64,000 nucleotides of DNA from Brachypodium distachyon. Lineage: Eukaryota; Streptophyta; Magnoliopsida; Poales; Poaceae. Location: NCBI RefSeq assembly GCF_000005505.3, contig NC_016132.3, positions 51,660,914 to 51,724,913 on the forward strand, written 5' to 3'. Every line of letters starts with the position of its first letter. Position 1 is the first letter of the stretch. Both the position numbers and the translations under genes were made by a program. Positions 59,239 through 64,000 of the stretch are shown piece by piece. The notes under the pieces were generated by a model that made no database searches, was not told the origin of the DNA, and saw only the letters and a program-made list of their open reading frames with translations.

Positions 59239-59997
59239 ATCTAAAAATGGTAGGCTTCCAACGTCTTGGGAGTTGGCATGAGAAGGAAATCAATTGCATC
59301 TATCATCATGTTGGTTATCCGGGAGTTCAGAAGAAAGAAACATGGGAATCTTCCAGAAGACGTCGACTATGCCACATATCGTCTTTGTCGAGATCAAGAA
59401 TGAAGCTTGCAATTGGAGGCTCGGGCGCACTAAGCATCTAAGTAGCTTAATGCCGGAGAGTTAGCTTTTATCGTCTTTTCTTCTCCAACCTTGAGTGGAC
59501 TCCTTACTTAATGAGATGAGACAAAAATCTGTTTAAAGAAAATCACCCATTTGGTAGAATATTTTTCTACATGTCATGAACTTTAAATTCAAAATTGATT
59601 CATAACGTAAAAGGAAAAAAAAAACATCTATAAAAAAATATGAATTCGAACAACTATCATGTGAACTTAGCCTCTTGTTATTTGTCACTTCACCAATGGA
59701 AATTGTCTTTTTCTGTTTCTTTCGTGGTATATTGAATTTGGACAAAAAATATATGAAACAACTTGGACATGATTTATCTACATTCCTAAATTTCAATATT
59801 ATTTTTCGATTTTAAAATATGCTTACATGGTAAGCATTCCATTACCCATTCGGTTGTGCTTCGGCAGGGCTTGGGGACACGGATAGTTGCGAGACCATCT
59901 ATTTGATCATCGTAACTCGTAAGACCGACAAAGGACACAATGCATCGATCTTTCTATAATGATTGACATGGTGAATCAAGCTAAACAAAGATATTTA

Positions 59998-61199
59998 GGG
60001 CAACTCCAGCGGGGCGACCCAAACGGACCGCTTTTTGCGGTCGTTTTGGTCCGTTTGGGTCGCGGGCCGGACAGAAAAAGGCTCCAGTCCGGCCTTCGTC
60101 TGTTTAGGTCATGCTGTGCGCCCAGCGGGGGGACGCAAATTGGGAATAAAAAAAGATTTGGGGAAGAACACATCATCAACCCTAAGATTTGCTTCTTTTT
60201 CATTGAACAATAACCTGGATACAAATTGCTACCAATCGTACTCGTACACCAAGGGGCTAAAAGCAGTCATACCTGAGTGGCTTGTGAACCACTTTGGAAA
60301 GCTAAATTTCCAAAATGGTTCGCAACCCACCCTGGGATAACCATCTTTCCACTCCCTGCAGCTACTGCCCGTCCTCGTCCACGCGGGGAGCACCTCTGAC
60401 GGCTCAGCGACGGAGTACCGGAGGAGCGGCTCAAGCCCCTTGTCCGCGTGCCAAGCCCATCAGTTGAACTCGAACGCACGGTCCGCTGCAAACCCCCACG
60501 CGAGCTCCGCGTCGTCCAATGCCTTCCGACGGGGGTCGTCCATGGCCCCGTGCTCCGACGAGGCCTTCTTTGTGAATAAGATGAGGCGCTCCTCCTCTTC
60601 TTCGTGAGTCTCAAGGACCCGGAAGTCGGATCCAGGGGGTACGGCGCCACTGCAGTAGGGGCCGGTGCTTCCTTCTCGAGCTCCATCGCCTCCACATTCG
60701 CCGCCGCCTATTCTTCCTCGCGCTCCATCTCGGGCACCCGAAGCAAGCCGCTGTCGCGCCTCGGGGCAAGCATAGTGTGACACCCCATGGATCCACCGCG
60801 TTACGTCGCATGTTCGTTGAGAACGCTAACGGAGGAGACGCCGGTGGATCCATGTCGCCGACGGGAAGCTAGGGTTTCGGGGGGAGCGAGTGGGGTGTGT
60901 GGTGCCGTGGGGAATTGGGATCCAATCGGTCCCATAGAAAAGGACCGGGATGGGTTGTTGGGTCGCTGCCGGGTGGCCTCTAGAATGCGAAATGGGTGGA
61001 CGCGTTCTGTCCTAGGCGGACGAGGGGACCGTGCGGCGCTTCGTTTCTCGGTCCGTGTGGACGCAAACCCGACTCAGATTTGACGCCGGAATGCGTCTCC
61101 ACGGACGTGAGCGGCATCGGCCCGCTGCACCGCCTTTTTGTCTATTTCGGTTCGAACGAACCACGCCGGCCTAAATTGGTTGTCCCGCTGAAGTTGTCC
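59998..61199. mobile_element. PIF/Harbinger-like TIR element, non-autonomous
   Basis: GGGCAACTCCAGCGGGGCGACC at the left and its inverse GGTTGTCCCGCTGAAGTTGTCC at the right bound 1.2 kb. The flanks are TTA and TCA, a TTA-type duplication with one change. The middle contains GC-rich minus-strand frames (about 60270-60850) with phrases such as REWKDGYPRVGCEPFWKF and WFTSHSGMTAF, but no transposase catalytic motif. These may be remnants of a captured gene or a family-specific ORF. Confidence 0.65.
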
Positions 61200-62545
61200 T
61201 CAGACGTCAGTCATAGCATCAATCCTAGTAAAGACTTACTCGTAGGGTGCGCTGTACTTCTTTCAAAGGGAGCGCACGGCACTAGATATTTCCCCTCCGA
61301 CGTGACATTTCCTACCTTTTCTACTGCATGAGATCTAGATCTTCTTCTGACATACTGTCAGCAATAAACCTTAGTTTAGCGACCATCCAACGTGCGCGTT
61401 CATCTAAAAACTGCAAAGAAACGACGAGACCACCTCGAAGACGGCGAAAAATTAACAAACCTAGAGCACTTTTCCCTTTCCTAGCGCCGGTCAAGCACCA
61501 AGCGTCCCTCCCACGAGGTAGCCACGTACGTGTACGTTGCGGATGCCCCAGAACCCCAGCCCGCCGAACCCGCTCAAGACCTGACACGTGTTTCCCGGCC
61601 AACCAGGTACCGACACGTATCCCGCGGGAAATATCTCCGCCACGCGCGTGGGAACTTTCGTGGCCCCACGTCGCCTCACGCTGCACCCGGACCTGGACGT
61701 GTCGCCGTGCCGGCCTCGGCGCACGTCACCTGACGCGCCGGAAAAGCCCGGGTCACGCTGAAAAGAAACCGATAAAAACCGCAACGCAACGAGTGAGACG
61801 TTCGAGAGCGAAACGGGGCCGAGTCCTGGACTGCGCGACGCGCGTCCCGCTCCAAGGCTACGCGGCGGCAGCGGACCGCGACGCGTGGCGAGTTCCCTTG
61901 ACAGGACACGTACGTGTGCGCCGGCGCGTCTCCAAGATGGACCCTGTCTCCCGGCACGTCTACCGTTCTCCCCGTCCCTGCGCCCCCCTCCCTCCTGGAC
62001 TCCTGGTGCTGCTGGAGAGCCGGTGCGGACGGATTGGGAAATGCGGCAACGGATTAAGTAATGCACTTTTTTCGGAGCAGCGTGCACAAATCAAACAATG
62101 TGATGAGGTCGGTCGATTGATACGCGTTGTGATGTGGATGACCTAAAATATATGGTTCTTTTGGGGAAGTAGAGATCGACACGTATGGGAAATGGCTTCG
62201 CGTTGGCTATGCATCAGTGTCAGGTAGCAGTAGTACCGAACAGTGGCCAGTTTGGGTAGGGATTAGGTGGTCCTGATTGAGATGCCGCACTAGTGTAGTG
62301 TACCAGCAGCACACATGAAGCAAGAGCATTCTCGTTTTAGTAACCCCGCAGTGTATCGTGGGTTGTGTAAAGCTTGGACAAGATGGCTTTCACAATCCAG
62401 GTAGCGAGGACCAAGTTATTGGGGTCGAGTGGTCCAATTGTTCAACGCGCAGACGTGACACGGCGACAAGCTAGGCCGGTCCGATCCTGCCCCGACACCA
62501 CCCCTTTCGGCTTTCGGGGAGCACGAAAGTGCCCGGCTGCGCGCG
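61200..62545. promoter_or_regulatory. Upstream region of the F-box gene with many ACGT-core motifs
   Basis: Several ABRE/G-box-like ACGT cores occur: CCACGTACGTGT (about 61522), TGACACGTGTTT (61582), CGACACGTAT (61611), GGACGTGTCG (61695), GGACACGTACGTGTG (61904) and CGACACGTAT (62178). The GC-rich sequence gives long but Arg-rich, senseless open frames on both strands. Confidence 0.5.
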
Positions 62546-62546
62546 T

Positions 62547-62557
62547 GTATATATAAG
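62547..62557 (+). promoter_or_regulatory. TATA box of the F-box gene
   Basis: GTATATATAAGG lies about 140 bp before the start codon, leaving an unspliced leader of roughly 110 nt. Confidence 0.7.
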
Positions 62558-62691
62558 GCCGCCTGCCGCCGTCCTGCCATTCCCGTCTCCAGTAAATATC
62601 TTCGGTTGGGCTGAGGCTGACTACGAATCGGTTCCAAGGTTAAGCCACCCCATAACGTGCGCCCACGAGCGGAGCCGGAGCGTGCTGCGCG

Positions 62692-63561
62692 ATGAGCGAG
62701 GGCACGCGGAACACGCGCCCGTTCCTTGGCGCGTCGGGCGGTGGCTTCGGCAGCGCAAGCTACCGGGACGGCATTGGGTCCCCGAGGTACAGCGGTGGCG
62801 TCAACACGGGGATCCTGGACGAGCAGGTGCTGTCGCTGGTGTTCCGCTCCATCAATTGGGACCCGCAGGCGGTGTGCACGGCCGCGAGCGTCAGCCGGCG
62901 CCTGCGCGCCGTCGCGGAGCGCGTGCTCTGGCGCGAGCTCTGCGTCTCCAGGGCCCCGCGGATGGTCGCGTCCCTCACGGCGCCCGGCGCCGGGGTCGCG
63001 CCGACTGCGCCTCCGGGGCGCGTCGGCGGCGGGTGGCCGGCGCTGGCGAAGCTGCTCTCCTTCTGCTGCGGCGCGGCGGTGTCCGCGGGCGTGCCGGTGG
63101 CGGTGCCGGGGCACCTGACGCGGGTGTCGCGCTTCTCCAAGACGTCCGGGCGGAGCTTCCTGGCGCGGCGCTGCAGGGGCGACCTGCTGTACGTGTCGGA
63201 CCCGTGCGAGCACGCCGTGGCCGGGCCTGGGGACGAAGACGTGGGCGCGTACCGGGGCGTGTTCCGCTGGTTCATGCGGTCGCGGACGCGGGCCTGCCTG
63301 CTGGGCCGCAACGCCGCGCTGGACCCGCGCGTGCGCTGCCCTTACTGCGGCGCGCGCGTCTGGAACATGGTGGCCGCCAGGCTCGTGCCGCGCAGCGCCT
63401 GGCGCAGGATGGGCTCCCGCGAGGCCGGACTCGAGTACTACGTCTGCGTCAGCGGGCACGTCCACGGCAGCTGCTGGCTCGCGCACCTCACCTCCAGTGA
63501 AGACGGCGACTCCGACGACGACGGCAGCGGCACCGGAGACGACGACGATGTCGCGCCGTGA
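62692..63561 (+). CDS. EID1-like F-box protein
   Basis: Substrate receptor of an SCF ubiquitin ligase, in the family of Arabidopsis EID1 (a phytochrome A signalling regulator) and the EDL proteins. It has 289 aa in one exon. A degenerate F-box lies at about residues 41-80 (GILDEQVLSLVFRSINWDP, then SRRLRAVAERVLWRELCVSRAPRMV). Strongly conserved family blocks follow: GRVGGGWPALAKLLSFCCG, SRFSKTSGRSFLARRCRGDL, YVSDPCEH, GAYRGVFRWFMRSRTRACL, RCPYCGARVWNM and YYVCVSGHVHGSCWL. The Cys pairs and His residues there could form a zinc site. The C-terminus is an acidic Asp/Ser tail. It resembles the EDL3-type members, one of which is linked to ABA responses. The minus strand is open for over 400 codons because of GC-rich third positions. 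Confidence 0.92.
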   Translation: MSEGTRNTRPFLGASGGGFGSASYRDGIGSPRYSGGVNTGILDEQVLSLVFRSINWDPQAVCTAASVSRRLRAVAERVLWRELCVSRAPRMVASLTAPGAGVAPTAPPGRVGGGWPALAKLLSFCCGAAVSAGVPVAVPGHLTRVSRFSKTSGRSFLARRCRGDLLYVSDPCEHAVAGPGDEDVGAYRGVFRWFMRSRTRACLLGRNAALDPRVRCPYCGARVWNMVAARLVPRSAWRRMGSREAGLEYYVCVSGHVHGSCWLAHLTSSEDGDSDDDGSGTGDDDDVAP

Positions 63562-64000
63562 GCCCGTGAACGTGCTAGGCAACACCATGTGCTCCATTTT
63601 TCCATGGATTGGGAGCAGAGAGCAGCGCGCAGTGTGTGGCTGTACGATCGACATTCGACAGTGTAGCATGGAGCTGGAGTGAATTAGGCTGAGTGCTTGG
63701 AAGAGGAATAGGATGGGATGGTTGCTGCTGCTTGGATGTGGCAATGGCACGCTGTTCACTGTTCTTAGCGGTCGTAGGCGTTATGTATCTTTTTGGCGTG
63801 ATCTGAGCTCGTTTTTTTAGTTCATTATTGTTCTGTCGGTTGCAGGCCGGCGGCCTTGTTTTATTCTCTCATGTTTGCCTTTCTAAACAGTTGTGTCTTG
63901 ACGATCAAAGGGCTGGCCCAACTCTAATAACACACCGTAAGTTGCGGCCAAACCATACGGTGCCATCCTATCCCAAGTATATGTCTCTTCTTTCACAGCC
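63562..64000. other. 3' flank of the F-box gene
   Basis: 3' UTR and flank; no further gene before the window ends. Confidence 0.5.

Noticed and set aside
61328..62146. Plus-strand open frame of 272 codons
   Set aside because: The translation is Arg/Pro/Ser-rich without any motif. The region looks like a GC-rich promoter with ACGT motifs, and the opposite strand is equally open.
62416..63759. Minus-strand open frame of 447 codons across the F-box gene
   Set aside because: It is an antisense shadow of the EID1-like exon and has no recognisable domain.

Overview
The window is nuclear DNA of a grass (Poaceae). The evidence is split plant genes with GT-AG and a few GC-AG introns, GC-rich first exons, Stowaway and Tourist-type MITEs, Ty1/copia and CACTA elements, and proteins whose closest remembered relatives are from rice. 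About ten genes in 64 kb, with short intergenic gaps, suggest a compact genome such as Brachypodium or rice; that is inference. No rRNA, tRNA or CRISPR was recognised.

Layout. 1-1254: decayed 3' end of a LINE. 1255-3400: MITEs and TIR elements. 3785-14498: two tandem, same-strand genes of the ARP/APE1 (exonuclease III-type AP endonuclease) family. The first is complete with an N-terminal SAP domain. The second lacks SAP and carries a 1-bp frameshift in exon 4. 15448-17958 (minus): an uncharacterised plant protein with NWD repeats. 18574-27978 (minus): a Ty1/copia retrotransposon with a GAATG target duplication, broken by a solo LTR on the other strand and by a CACTA element in its leader. 28-31.3 kb: MITE-bearing intergenic DNA. 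31346-33246 (minus): GH17 beta-1,3-glucanase. 34720-37623 (minus): cytosolic NAD-dependent glycerol-3-phosphate dehydrogenase. 39203-41583 (minus): mitochondrial GCD1-like protein. 41.7-46.5 kb: repeats, a Mutator-like inverted-repeat element and an enoyl-CoA hydratase/isomerase-family gene fragment. 47149-47805: group F bZIP with a His/Cys zinc-sensor motif. 51177-52163: RING-H2 E3 ligase. 52901-56936: plastid CMK (IspE) of the MEP pathway. 57857-58357 (minus): uncharacterised acidic, proline-rich protein. 59998-61199: Harbinger-like element. 62692-63561: EID1-like F-box protein.

The genes do not form one pathway. They are an ordinary gene neighbourhood covering DNA repair, cell wall, glycerol-P metabolism, mitochondrion, zinc homeostasis, ubiquitin ligation and isoprenoids. 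Exon models were built by hand from splice sites, and the summed exon lengths of each complete model divide by three. The most informative anomalies are the decaying tandem ARP copy with a GC-AG intron shared by both copies, the three-layer nested transposon with readable target duplications, and an unidentified leader reading frame inside the copia element.
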